A stretch of 20,474 nt of DNA, from positions 1,087,760 through 1,108,233 of the forward strand of contig NC_090618.1 of NCBI RefSeq assembly GCF_004359215.1. Reading direction: 5' to 3'. Numbering within the stretch: the stretch's first letter is position 1; each line of letters starts with the position of its first letter. Both the position numbers and the translations under genes were made by a program. Below the pieces are notes generated by a model that ran no database searches, was not told the DNA's origin, and saw only the letters and a list, made by a program, of their open reading frames with translations. This DNA comes from Bremia lactucae (Eukaryota > Oomycota > Peronosporomycetes > Peronosporales > Peronosporaceae). Below, in pieces: positions 7,853-17,674 of the stretch.

Positions 7853-9612
7853 ATGGGCCTCGTCGTGGAGCTTGGACTGCTCGATTTGTCACTATGTGTC
7901 ATCTACCTCATCTCCGTGATGATCGTGGGTCTCTACTTTACTCGAAAAGAGCAGCGCAATAAATTGTTGCAATCAAAGCGTCTGTATCATCAGGCCTGCG
8001 ATGCCAAAGATCGCAAGTGGCATTTTGGCAACGACGTATTTTTGTCGTGGGTGGAGGTATGTGAAGGGTAAATGGCTACTTGGACAATTCGTCGACTTGT
8101 GGAGTATTGCAAATATTACAGGTAAATTTTTCACGGAATTTGTGAAATTGCCCGAGTGGGGAAATTTGCCATCTGATTTTTAGGCGGCTGCTTTGTTGAT
8201 GGTTGTTGCCATGCTATACACCATTGCATCCGGATATACCACGGTCGTATACACGGATGTATATCAAAGTCTTTTTATCTTCACCTCCTTTACAATGGTC
8301 GCAATATCCGGATTCCTGGTCCACCTTCCAGAGACGTTTTCCGTCTTTTTGCCCGTTGCATCGATGCAAAACGAGCGTCAATTTGTTGAAATGAACACGA
8401 CACGTATTGCTTGGGTCTCCGCTGTACCGCCATGGTCTCTCAATGTCCCAGAAGAAGCTTCATACTCCATGTACAATTCATTTGGCTACATTATCGCGTC
8501 GTACTCGTTTTTTCAAATCATGCGATCAGCTGCGGGCCCTGGAGGATCGGGGTTACAATCGGTCCTGGCGACTAAATCCGAGCGAGAAGTACGGTCCCAG
8601 ACATTTGTCGCCATGTTCTTGTTAAGTCTACGGTGGGCCTTTAGTGCTGGCATTGCTATACTCGGTAAACAATACTCGATTGACCACGTTGGTGTAGCCA
8701 TTGATCCAGAGCGAGTGGTACCCATTGTGATCAGCAAGGTGCTTTATAATGGCTACAAAGGTTTCGTCTTGGCTTCACTCCTGTGCGCCGCACTCACAAC
8801 GTTTGACACGACCATCAATAGTGCGTCGTCGTACTGGACTGTAGACATCTATCAAGCGCTTCTTCATCCACAGGCTTCAAAGAGACAATTGCTGTGGCAT
8901 GCTCGTATCTCGTCTCTTGTAGTCATGCTCGCAGGGCTCTCTTTGTCGTACAATCAATCGGATCTGGGGCTTTATGACCATTGCCCTGGCAGGTGGCTAC
9001 ATTTGGCCATTTTTCTTCTCCTGGTACTGGGGTCGTTTTAATGCCATTTAGCTGTCTCCTAGGGGTTACAGCGGGGTACGTTGCTGCTCTCGCCGTATTC
9101 TTGTAAGTACGAATGTTGACTTTGTTTTAAACACGTGATAATCATGGGTACTTTTTGGATCCTTACTCGAGTACAGCGCCGCGCCACGACTAGAAGAACT
9201 GCATGCGTTTGCCATTACTGCATCTATCTCGGGAGTCACGTCTCTCATTGCGTGCCTCTTAACCCGACGTACACCGGAAAAAATACTACGCCGATTCTAT
9301 CGATTTGCGCGACCTCCAGGGGCTTTGTATGACATCAAGCACATTTGCTTGACACCAGACGTCCTTGCAGAAGTTGACGCGGAGAATTCGACGGATTTGG
9401 CATGTACGGGACTCATTCTCGTCGCGCAGCTGGCACTGTACGTATCTGCTGTCAGTTTTGTATCAAAGCGTGGCTACAGAGCTACTTCTTGTGGCTATCT
9501 TGTCTATCACACTACCTCTTATATACTACAAGTGGTATGTGAAGCTCAAAAATTACCCAGTGGGTATATCAAGACGGAAGATCTAGATACCTCGCTGTTA
9601 GACTCTTCTTAA
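7853..9612 (+). pseudogene. solute:sodium symporter (SSS family) pseudogene, unit 1
   Basis: The start ATG 7853 gives MGLVVELGLLDLSLCVIYLI (first membrane segment). After AKDR (8014) about 70 codons present in the inverted copy are missing and the frame is disturbed. The frame resumes with ITGKFFTEFVKLPEW, meets a TAG at 8181-8183, then runs 8184-8967 through membrane segments with QIMRSAAGPGGSGLQSV, REVRSQTF and FDTTINSASSYWTVDIYQ, which match the SSS core. Frameshifts near 8968 (into MTIALAGGYIWPFFFSWYWG) and 9048 follow. A GT-AG intron of 74 bp (9103-9176) joins in frame to AAPRLEELHAFAIT, and a last frameshift is likely near 9460 (hydrophobic ELLLVAILSITLPLIYY in the other frame). Such transporters are plasma-membrane Na+-coupled carriers; the substrate is unknown. 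Not functional. Confidence 0.85.
9103..9176 (+). other. intron in the symporter pseudogene, unit 1
   Basis: GTAAGT at 9103 and TACAG ending at 9176 bound 74 bp. Removing it joins the VAALAVF helix in frame to AAPRLEEL. The alternative acceptor at 9171 would leave the wrong frame. The equivalent in unit 2 is about 15832-15905, where the acceptor is also TACAG. Confidence 0.6.
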
Positions 9613-10593
9613 AATGTCAACATATTAAAGCAACTTCAGAAATGTGGCAATCACGTAGATAACGGCACAATTGGTTTTAAATAGGTTCCAATCGCCGAGT
9701 TCTCATGTGTGAGACCGAAAGCGCTCAGGAGGATACGATATGAGTTGTTATAACCTTCTCATCGTATAAAGGTAGCAACACTTTGCCACAGCACTAGTAA
9801 TTAGAGTCATGCGATTCTTTAAGTTGCCGTATAGTGTCCGAACATCGATGGACACGGGAACGAATTGGTACAGGTTAACAAAGAGTGTGTGACGCTGCTG
9901 CACACGCGCGGTGCTGAGCAATAGGTAAACCCCTCATTGTTGTCTATTTGCAGTGATTACGATACTGTTCGTCCTTGTCTCCTTTTAACCGCAACAAGCA
10001 CGACTTCACATTGATCGTTTCAGCGCTCGTCGTTGAGCTGGATGGGCAGAACTCTGGAACTAAAGGAAGAAAATGACAGGAAATTATTGAGAAACAAAAT
10101 GGCACGTACGCTAAGCTGAGGTCGCATGATATACTTTGCTGTAAAACCATGTGATTAGCACATAGTGTGGACGACGCTTGAAGATGACTTAAAATTGGGC
10201 AGCTGTGACACACACTCTCGTCCACTTACAAACGCTAGTATTCCGCAAGTCGCGTGGAAGGTGCCGTATTTTCCGTTTAGGCTTGGTCTAATAATATGCG
10301 CTCTGTAATTGGGACATTTATGGGCTTCTTGGCAAGTCTGTTGCCAAGACGTTGCATGTTNACTTAAACTACGTAGCAAGCCAAGCAAGCTTGCTCAACC
10401 CAGTGTCCTTAAAAGCCCTTTATACTTCACAATCGTTTCGGTGTACTGCAAAGGGCGGACGAAACCTCAAAGGCGTGTGCATAGACGGGTCTCGTCCGCT
10501 GCCTTAAAAAATCATTCCAACAGTCACCGAGCTCGAAAGCGAACTGAACAGAACAGACCTCACCTCGCAACGCGCATTTGCCTCTTTACAGGC
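9613..10593. other. spacer between symporter and second HEFG-family gene, no gene seen
   Basis: Almost identical to 16342-17329 in unit 2 up to about 10330, then about 5% divergent. Open frames in it (for example minus 10225-9944) have no family features; their identity between units only reflects the recent duplication. Position 10361 is an N, and about 13 bases present in unit 2 are missing there. Confidence 0.5.
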
Positions 10594-11187
10594 ATGATAC
10601 AAAGCAATGCATTTACAGTAATAGACAAGAAGGAAAGCACTCTCAACGAGTAGTTTGAAAGGAACTCGAAAGCTCCTAAGCGCATCTCCTTGGCTTTATC
10701 TGAACGGTGTAGGAAGCGCCGAAGAAGTCCGTTAGTCCTTGACGAGCACGTTTCAATGAGGAAAACGAAAAAGATCCTTCGCTGGTCTACGATCACGATT
10801 CATGAATTCGGAATTGGATTAGGAAGAAGCTCCGTGCCTGACAAGGGCGGTCCCTCCATTGGTCTAAGCGAAAAACTCGAGTTCACGTAGACCACGAAAG
10901 TCGGGGAGATGGCTGAATGCGTCGAAGGCGTGCACCGCTTTACGTCAAAAGAGCGCGTGCAGTTGCTGGAAAGCTCAGGCGTGAGCGAAGGCATGATTCT
11001 CCGGTTTGTGAGAGAAACTAATATTATCAATTCTTCGCGCAAGCAGACACTTTTGGAGGTCATTGATGCAAACAAAGAGGCCAAGAGACAGCAACGAGAG
11101 CAGCGGTGCAAGGCCGAATCGCCTCGCCACGCTTGTGCTCCTTCGCTCGTTTCGCGACATCAAATGATTTCAGTCAATTACATGTAA
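10594..11187 (+). pseudogene. HEFG-motif stramenopile family member b, two nonsense codons (unit 1)
   Basis: From ATG 10594 (MIQSNAFTVIDKKESTLNE) one frame covers the whole gene (198 codons including two internal stops and the final one). A TAG at 10651 replaces a CAG kept in unit 2. After the basic stretch RCRKRRRSP comes RWSTITIHEFGIGLGRSSVP, the family core with GGPSIGL, and then a TAG at 10888 where the paralogue at 6761 has TGG (EFT-stop-TTKVGEMAECVEG). The rest is intact: HRFTSKERVQLLE, REtNIINSSRKQT, a charged helix and a VNYM end. Function unknown; the basic N-terminal part could be a nuclear signal. Stop readthrough is not suggested by anything nearby. Confidence 0.75.
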
Positions 11188-11551
11188 AGAGCAAGCTACC
11201 TCGGAAAGAACGGGGTAATAGCGCTTAAGGAGAGAAGAGGACTTATTGTGCAGGAAGAGGCTAAGAATATTGTGTGTCGGAAAAGTATTGCAATTATGAA
11301 CGAAAAGCTAGTTCTTGAGCCCCTCGCTTATAATTTAAAAGCTAGTTCTTGAGCCGCTCGCTTTAAGATTTGCTGTAGGCCCAAGTTTCATGAGTTTGAA
11401 CTTCGGTATAGTTCGATAGTAGAGTAAGAAACCGGTAATGATACAAATGGACTGTACCACAAAAATGTAGCACCCTGCCTTTTTGCAGATGTACGGAGAC
11501 AGCTGCGATATGCATAAACAACATGAAGATACTATTTCCGATTTATAATAA
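11188..11551. other. 3' flank of family member b, unit 1, with a 34-bp tandem motif
   Basis: No gene seen. AAAAGCTAGTTCTTGAGCC occurs at 11303 and again at 11337 (34-bp period), and in unit 2 at 17790 and 17824. The rest is unassigned and up to about 8% different from unit 2. Homology with unit 2 ends at TCCGATTTATAAT. Confidence 0.6.
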
Positions 11552-11596
11552 TAAAAGCTAGAAATTTGTATTTTGAAGGAAAGTCGTGTTATCTCG
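11552..11596 (-). repeat. inverted copy of CRN 3' flank at the unit junction
   Basis: The bases between the end of unit 1 and the start of unit 2 read like the reverse complement of 6270-6314. The last 26 bases agree at about 24 positions (GAAGGAAAGTCGTGTTAT exact), and the AAAAGCTA start is also shared. It joins directly to the start of unit 2 homology (GATTGGGCTGCCTGGAT). Confidence 0.75.
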
Positions 11597-11773
11597 ATTG
11601 GGCTGCCTGGATATGATTGGACTATTATTAGGATCAATAAAAGATCTTGGTCAAATCTGTCAAAACTTGTGGCTTATACCTTGCATAAATTAAGTCAATC
11701 ACGTTCTAGATTACTAGCCATTATATCGTTGGTCAGAATCTATCCGTACCTCTTCAGCTCTTTCCATTATCCC

Positions 11774-11789
11774 TCATTCCAGAATCTGC
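11774..11789 (+). promoter_or_regulatory. oomycete initiator-like element of CRN copy 2
   Basis: TCATTCCAGAATCT lies 30 nt before the start codon of CRN copy 2, identical to copy 1. Both copies therefore kept the same core promoter, although the sequence more than about 150 bp upstream differs. Confidence 0.6.
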
Positions 11790-11803
11790 CGCGAAAACAA
11801 AAG

Positions 11804-12898
11804 ATGGTTACTCTTCTGTGTGTCATCGTTGGCGTTGCTGGAGACGCGTTCTCCGTAGACATCGATACCAACAAGCTGGTGGACGAATTGAAGGATAAGA
11901 TCAAGGAGGAGAACAAGAACGAGCTGGATAAGGTTGACGCCAATAAGCTGCAGCTTTTCCTGGCGAAGACAGCGGACAACAAGTGGTTTTCTTCTCGCTC
12001 AGAAGACATGGAGAAGCTGATGGATGGCGAGACGACTGCTCTTGTCGAAGCGCTCACGAGTCAAGACAAAAAGCTACGGGGATATGATCTGGTGGAGGAT
12101 GTGCTGATTGGAATGGACCGTCCCTCAGATTGCCAGATTCATGTGCTAGTCGTCGTTCCGGAGCAAGAAAACGACCTAGTGATGGAATTTGCTCAAAAAT
12201 TGGTCCCACGTATTCTTACGGCGGCGCCAACGACGAAGACAATTGGGAATAACTACTTTAAGCACAACCTGTGCAAGTATTATAAATGCTATCAGCGGAA
12301 GAGAACCTGGGTTCAATGTATGCTTCTCGACGTCGCGTTTCCAAAGTCCCTCGTGATTGCGTCACATTTGTTTCGGCGCAGCAACGAAGATCTGGCGGAT
12401 AGGTTTCTGAAGATATCGGATATTGATGACGTGAAGAATGGTATGTTACTTTTCAAGCCGTTAAAGTATGCGTACGACCATTTCCATATCAGCTTTGTTC
12501 GTGATAATACTGGCGCCTTCCGTTTGAAGCTTTTTGACCCAAATATCAGGAACACGCGTCTTATTGATATGGTTATCGAAAACAGTAAAAACGAGAAAGT
12601 GTTTGATGAGATACAGATAAAAGAGCTCCATGAGAGCATATCGTTGACGCAAGAACCATGCGAGTTTGATGTAAACACAACATTTGGTGACGTGGATGGA
12701 ACCGCTTTGGCATTTATTGGCCTCGAGCGACCATTTAATCGATGTTTATACATTCAGGCAAGCATGGCACGCATCTTGGCAGTGAAAAATGGTTGGGTCG
12801 AAGAATCATATGATTTCCCAGACTTTTGGGATGATGTTGACCTGAACGATAAAATGGATTTTTTTCATCGCAGTCTTCTGGAGGCTGAAGCTATTTAA
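11804..12898 (+). CDS. Crinkler (CRN) effector with HNH-like C-terminal domain, copy 2
   Basis: Intact 364-codon frame with the same domain order as copy 1: LQLFLAK at 49-55, HVLVVVP at 113-119, HNH-like residues H188, N212, D225, H226 and H228 all kept. I count 20 residue differences from copy 1, and 12 of them lie in residues 12-48 (for example GDAFSVDIDTNKLVDELKDK here against GDAFSVNIDDSKFVGHLKDK). As I recall the CRN consensus, the version here (AFSVDID, IKEEN) is nearer to it. The C-terminal half differs at only a handful of positions (for example V129F, S149N, R171Q). The frame is also open upstream to ATG 11573, but the family start and initiator support 11804. Probably a functional secreted effector gene; nuclease activity is inferred. 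Confidence 0.93.
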   Translation: MVTLLCVIVGVAGDAFSVDIDTNKLVDELKDKIKEENKNELDKVDANKLQLFLAKTADNKWFSSRSEDMEKLMDGETTALVEALTSQDKKLRGYDLVEDVLIGMDRPSDCQIHVLVVVPEQENDLVMEFAQKLVPRILTAAPTTKTIGNNYFKHNLCKYYKCYQRKRTWVQCMLLDVAFPKSLVIASHLFRRSNEDLADRFLKISDIDDVKNGMLLFKPLKYAYDHFHISFVRDNTGAFRLKLFDPNIRNTRLIDMVIENSKNEKVFDEIQIKELHESISLTQEPCEFDVNTTFGDVDGTALAFIGLERPFNRCLYIQASMARILAVKNGWVEESYDFPDFWDDVDLNDKMDFFHRSLLEAEAI

Positions 12899-12928
12899 GC
12901 CACTTCATTGGCACTTGTTATTATTTAA

Positions 12929-12934
12929 AATAAA
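12929..12934 (+). terminator. polyadenylation-type signal after CRN copy 2
   Basis: AATAAA 31 nt after the stop codon, the same arrangement as copy 1. Confidence 0.4.
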
Positions 12935-13487
12935 GCGCGGTCCTGCAACACGAACGGCTGTTGTTGGACTTTAAATGTAGTAGATTGAGACTTCTTGGCC
13001 TTCGAAATAACACGACTTTCCTTCGAAATACATTTTTTTAGCTTTTCTTGCCACATTTTCGTTTTTTCGCGCTGTGTCGACTCGGACGTTAAAAAACAAA
13101 GAAGGTATTTCATGGTTCTTGTTAAAAATATAATTCCTGCTTTTGCGAAATGAAAGTAATCGAGAGAGCATTAATTAGATTGTATACTGACGCCTAATGC
13201 TTCCAGATTTTATATTCTTGACGAATGTTTCGCGTGTCGGGAAACCTATGGTATCAAATAATAAACAGTTGCACCGATAACTGTCGAGCTACGTAAGTAC
13301 ATGCACGATCTCTTTCACAGCTGTTGCATAAGCAATGGCTGGGTACAAGTGCTTAGGTGGAGCCCTAAAGCGTCGGGAGCGACTCAAAGAAGCTACTAAC
13401 ATGCTTTAAGCATAGCCCACGGGCGGCAGTGGATAGCCCACGACGTCAGCCGAGGTTTTAGGAGACCTGCCTGAAAACATGTAATCC

Positions 13488-14094
13488 ATGGTAGACTACG
13501 AGACAAGATAGCAATCTCACGCACACGACAGCAGTATCGTCGTATACAACAGTACCCCGTGACGCATCGAATGGACGTAGTGCATCGACATCCACCGATC
13601 GCGTCGCTATTGCTCAGAAAACACAAAGGCATAGCGACCGCCAGAATTACAATGCTATTCAATCTAAAACCTTCGCAAAGCCTAAGAAAAGCGTGAGGTG
13701 GGCGACCATCACAGTGCACGAGTTTGGCATTGGCTTAGGCGGCAGTGCCGTGTCCAACAAAGGGGCCCGTCTGCCCAAGTCGCGGAGATTACGTGGACAA
13801 CGCAAGTGGGCGAGATGGCCGAGGGCGTCGAGGGCGTCCACCGCTTTACGCCTGACCAGCGCACTCGCTTGCTTCAGATGCTGGGATCCGGATGGCATCA
13901 TCAAGCGCCACGCACGGGAAACAAACATCTTAGGCTCGCGTCGTCGGTCAATGGTACGCTGGGAGCCCAAGGAAGAGAGAGACGAGGAAGATCAAGAGCA
14001 CTTGAGAAAGCGCAAAGCCGAGGACGTTCGGCTAGAGTATCCATGCGCTGCCTGTACCGAGCGACCTCGCATGATTCCGATTAATTACGTGTAA
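13488..14094 (+). pseudogene. HEFG-motif stramenopile family member a, frameshifted (unit 2)
   Basis: Same length (607 bp) and, by eye, the same frameshifts as the unit 1 copy at 6761-7367: early break after ATG, VRWATITVHEFGIGLGGSAV, then the VGEMAEGVEG block in another frame, then back to IIKRHARETNIL and a PINYV end. The predicted peptides of the long frames are identical in the two units, so the gene was already broken when the unit was duplicated, or it was homogenised since. Confidence 0.72.
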
Positions 14095-14155
14095 TACTCC
14101 TAGTTACGCCAGATGTCTTGACGTTTACGACGTTTGAAGCGATTCCAGAGGATCA

Positions 14156-14498
14156 CATTCGAAGGAGCGCCTTCAACCTTTGGTGTAATTTTGCTGCACA
14201 GTGCACAATAGATTTAACAAAATACTCGGTTGTCTATAAGAAATTAAAGCATCAAAGTTGGGAAGAGCATTTATTATTGTTGCAGATTGCCACTATTTAT
14301 GCTAGGAGCCACTTTTTTGTTCTTAGAAGCTATGACAAGTAATCAGATGGGTTAAAATCTTCGTACAATACTTACAATAATTGTTGCGTGCTCATTTTAA
14401 GAATGAATAATATTACGAGATTGTATTATAACAACAATTTCGGGTACGCCGAAAAAGCATGCGACGTGTTTGATCATGGTGTTCGTATGTGGACGTAT
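14156..14498 (+). repeat. repeat R parts B (14156-14309) and A (14326-14498), unit 2
   Basis: Same arrangement as 7429-7770. Small differences include TTTTTTGTTCTTAGAAGC here against TTTTTTGACTTAGAAGC in unit 1. B is inverted relative to the flanking R blocks, A is in the same orientation, and C is missing. Confidence 0.75.
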
Positions 14499-14580
14499 GG
14501 CAACAAAATCTAAACTCGTGCCTGCAAAAGTCTATAAACGTGACAACAAAACTCTATTCATCTCAAAAGGTATAGTCGTC

Positions 14581-16341
14581 ATGGGCCTCGTCGTGGAGCT
14601 TGGACTGCTCGATTTGTCACTATGTGTCATCTACCTCATCTCCGTGATGATCGTGGGTCTCTACTTTACTCGAAAAGAGCAGCGCAATAAATTGTTGCAA
14701 TCAAAGCGTCTGTATCATCAGGCCTGCGATGCCAAAGATCGCAAGTGGCATTTTGGCAACGACGTATTTTTGTCGTGGGTGGAGGTATGTGAAGGGTAAA
14801 TGGCTACTTGGACAATTCGTCGACTTAGTGGAGTATTGCAAATATTACAGGTAAATTTTTCACGGAATTTGTGAAATTGCCCGAGTGGGGAAATTTGCCA
14901 TCTGATTTTTAGGCGGCTGCTTTGTTGATGGTTGTTGCCATGCTATACACCATTGCATCCGGATATACCACGGTCGTATACACGGATGTATATCAAAGTC
15001 TTTTTATCTTCACCTCCTTTACAATGGTCGCAATATCCGGATTCCTGGTCCACCTTCCAGAGACGTTTTCCGTCTTTTTGCCCGTTGAATCGATGCAAAA
15101 CGAGCGTCAATTTGTTGAAATGAACACGACACGTATTGCTTGGGTCTCCGCTGTACCGCCATGGTCTCTCAATGTCCCAGAAGAAGCTTCATACTCCATG
15201 TACAATTCATTTGGCTACATTATCGCGTCGTACTCGTTTTTTCAAATCATGCGATCAGCTGCGGGCCCTGGAGGATCGGGGTTACAATCGGTCCTGGCGA
15301 CTAAATCCGAGCGAGAAGTACGGTCCCAGACATTTGTCGCCATGGTCTTGTTAAGTCTACGGTGGGCTTTTAGTGCTGGCATTGCTATACTCGGTATACA
15401 ATACTCTATTGACCACGTTGGTGTAGCCATTGATCCAGAGCGAGTGGTACCCATTGTGATCAGCAAGGTGCTTTATAATGGCTACAAAGGTTTCGTCTTG
15501 GCTTCACTCCTGTGCGCCGCACTCACAACCTTTGACACGACCATCAATAGTGCGTCGTCGTACTGGACTGTAGACATCTATCAAGCGCTTCTTCATCCAC
15601 AGGCTTCAAAGAGACAATTGCTGTGGCATGCTCGTATCTCGTCTCTTGTAGTCATGCTCGCAGGGCTCTCTTTGTCGTACAATCAATCGGATCTGGGGCT
15701 TTATGACCATTGCCCTGGCAGGTGGCTACATTTGGCCATTTTTCTTCTCCTGGTACTGGGGTCGTTTTAATGCCATTTAGCTGTCTCCTAGGGGTTACAG
15801 CGGGGTACGTTGCTGCTCTCGCCGTATTCTTGTAAGTACGAATGTTGACTTTGTTTTAAACACGTGATAATCATGGGTACTTTTTGGATACTTACTCGAG
15901 TACAGAGCCGCGCCACGACTAGAAGAACTGCATGCGTTTGCCATTACTGCATCTATCTCGGGAGTCACGTCTCTCATTGCGTGCCTCTTAACCCGACGTA
16001 CACCGGAAAAAATACTACGCCGATTCTATCGATTTGCGCGACCTCCAGGGGCGTGGCATGACATCAAACACATTTGCTTGACACCAGACGTCCTTGCAAA
16101 AGTTGACGCGGAGAATTCGACGGATTTGGCATGTACGGGACTCATTCTCGTCGCGCAGCTGGCACTGTACGTATCTGCTGTCAGTTTTGTATCAAAGCGT
16201 GGCTACAGAGCTACTTCTTGTGGCTATCTTGTCTATCACACTACCTCTTATATACTACAAGTGGTATGTGAAGCTCAAAAATTACCCAGTGGGTATATCA
16301 AGACGGAAGATCTAGATACCTCGCTGTTAGACTCTTCTTAA
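14581..16341 (+). pseudogene. solute:sodium symporter (SSS family) pseudogene, unit 2
   Basis: Carries the lesions of the unit 1 copy: missing segment after AKDR, TAG at 14910-14912, frameshift after SYNQSDLG, second shift at the GCCATTTAG site, and the same intron. It has one extra base near 14826 (GACTTAGTGG against GACTTGTGG) that adds another frameshift. In the long core frame (14922-15770) only about six bases differ from unit 1 over 850, for example GAA for GCA (E for A) and ATA for AAA. Shared lesions show that loss of function came before duplication. Confidence 0.85.
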
Positions 16342-17329
16342 AATGTCAACATATTAAAGCAACTTCAGAAATGTGGCAATCACGTAGATAACGGCACAAT
16401 TGGTTTTAAATAGGTTCCAATCGCCGAGTTCTCATGTGTGAGACCGAAAGCGCTCAGGAGGATACGATATGAGTTGTTATAACCTTCTCATCGTATAAAG
16501 GTAGCAACACTTTGCCACAGCACTAGTAATTAGAGTCATGCGATTCTTTAAGTTGCCGTATAGTGTCCGAACATCGATGGACACGGGAACGAATTGGTAC
16601 AGGTTAACAAAGAGTGTGTGACGCTGCTGCACACGCGCGGTGCTGAGCAATAGGTAAACCCCTCATTGTTGTCTATTTGCAGTGATTACGATACTGTTCG
16701 TCCTTGTCTCCTTTTAACCGCAACAAGCACGACTTCACATTGATCGTTTCAGCGCTCGTCGTTGAGCTGGATGGGCAGAACTCTGGAACTAAAGGAAGAA
16801 AATGACAGGAAATTATTGAGAAACAAAATGGCACGTACGCTAAGCTGAGGTCGCATGATATACTTTGCTGTAAAACCATGTGATTAGCACATAGTGTGGA
16901 CGACGCTTGAAGATGACTTAAAATTGGGCAGCTGTGACACACACTCTCGTCCACTTACAAACGCTAGTATTCCGCAAGTCGCGTGGAAGGTGCCGTATTT
17001 TCCGTTTAGGCTTGGTCTAATAATATGCGCTCTGTAATTGGAACATTTATGGGCTTCTTGGCAAGTCTGTTGCCAAGACGTTGCATGTTGGAGTCCAATA
17101 CCTTAAACTACGTAGCAAGCCAAGCAAGCTTGCTCAACCCAGTGTCCTTAACCTTTTATTCTTCACAATCGTTTCGGTGTACTGCAGAGGGCGGACGAGA
17201 CCTCAAATGCGTGTGCATAGATGGGTCCCGTCCGCCGCCTTAACAAATCATTCCAACAGCCACCGAGCTCGAAAGCGAATTGAACAGAACAGACCTCACC
17301 TCGCAACGCGCATTTGCCTCTTTACTGGC
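16342..17329. other. spacer between symporter and second HEFG-family gene, unit 2, no gene seen
   Basis: Counterpart of 9613-10593. It holds GGAGTCCAATACC-like sequence near 17090 where unit 1 has an N and a gap. A frame is open from 17081 into the gene downstream, but the ATG at 17330 is preferred because it is the first ATG shared by both units that leads directly into the conserved part. Confidence 0.45.
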
Positions 17330-17674
17330 ATGATACAAAGCAATGCATTTACAGTAATAGACAAGAAGAAAAGCACTCTCAACGAGCAGTTTGGAAGGAA
17401 CTCGAATGCTCCTAAGCGCATCTCATTGGCTTCATCTGAACGGTGTAGGAAGCGCCGAAGAAGTCCGTTAGTCCTTGACGAGCACGTTTCAAAGATGAAA
17501 ACGAAAAAGATCCTTCGTTCTTCGCGCAAGCAGACACTTTTGGAGGTCATTGATGCAAACAAAGAGGCCAAGAGACAGCAACGAGAGCAGCGGTGCAAGG
17601 CCGAATCGCCTCGCCACGCTTGTGCACCTTCGCTCGTTTCGCGACATCAAATGATTTCAGTCAATTACATGTAA
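17330..17674 (+). CDS. HEFG-motif family member b with in-frame core deletion (unit 2)
   Basis: An uninterrupted 114-codon frame from MIQSNAFTVIDKKKSTLNEQ to VNYM. Relative to unit 1 exactly 249 bp (10782-11030; 83 codons) are absent between 17517 and 17518, which removes the HEFGIGLG core, GGPSIGL, the VGEMAECVEG block and also the unit 1 nonsense codon at 10888. The other unit 1 stop (TAG 10651) is CAG here. What remains is a basic N-terminal part (RCRKRRRSPLVL, KMKTKKIL) joined to SSRKQTLLEVIDANKEAKRQ and a basic C-terminus. Without the core it is probably non-functional, though the frame is open, and a small basic protein cannot be excluded. Confidence 0.5.
   Translation: MIQSNAFTVIDKKKSTLNEQFGRNSNAPKRISLASSERCRKRRRSPLVLDEHVSKMKTKKILRSSRKQTLLEVIDANKEAKRQQREQRCKAESPRHACAPSLVSRHQMISVNYM

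Larger units (their letters stand above)
4843..11551. repeat. tandem unit 1 of about 6.7 kb
   Basis: The segment recurs as unit 2 at 11597-18048 with a shift of 6727-6732 bp. Gene order is identical: CRN, HEFG-family pseudogene, B and A repeat pieces, symporter pseudogene, second HEFG-family gene. Homology starts at GATTGGGCTTCCTGGAT, where unit 1 has about 27 extra bases before TATGATTGGAC, and ends near TCCGATTTATAAT. Similarity is uneven: about 99% or more in the middle (6167-10330) and clearly lower at both ends. Confidence 0.95.

Noticed and set aside
8056..8183. Intron (GTATGTG to TTTTTAG) explaining the stop at 8181
   Set aside because: The stretch ITGKFFTEFVKLPEWGNLPS before the stop reads as genuine symporter protein and is in frame with what follows, so a nonsense mutation (TAG, probably from CAG) is simpler. 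Not fully excluded.
9944..10225. Minus-strand frame of 93 codons identical in both units (also 16673-16954)
   Set aside because: The identity is explained by recent duplication of the whole region; composition and lack of motifs do not support a gene.
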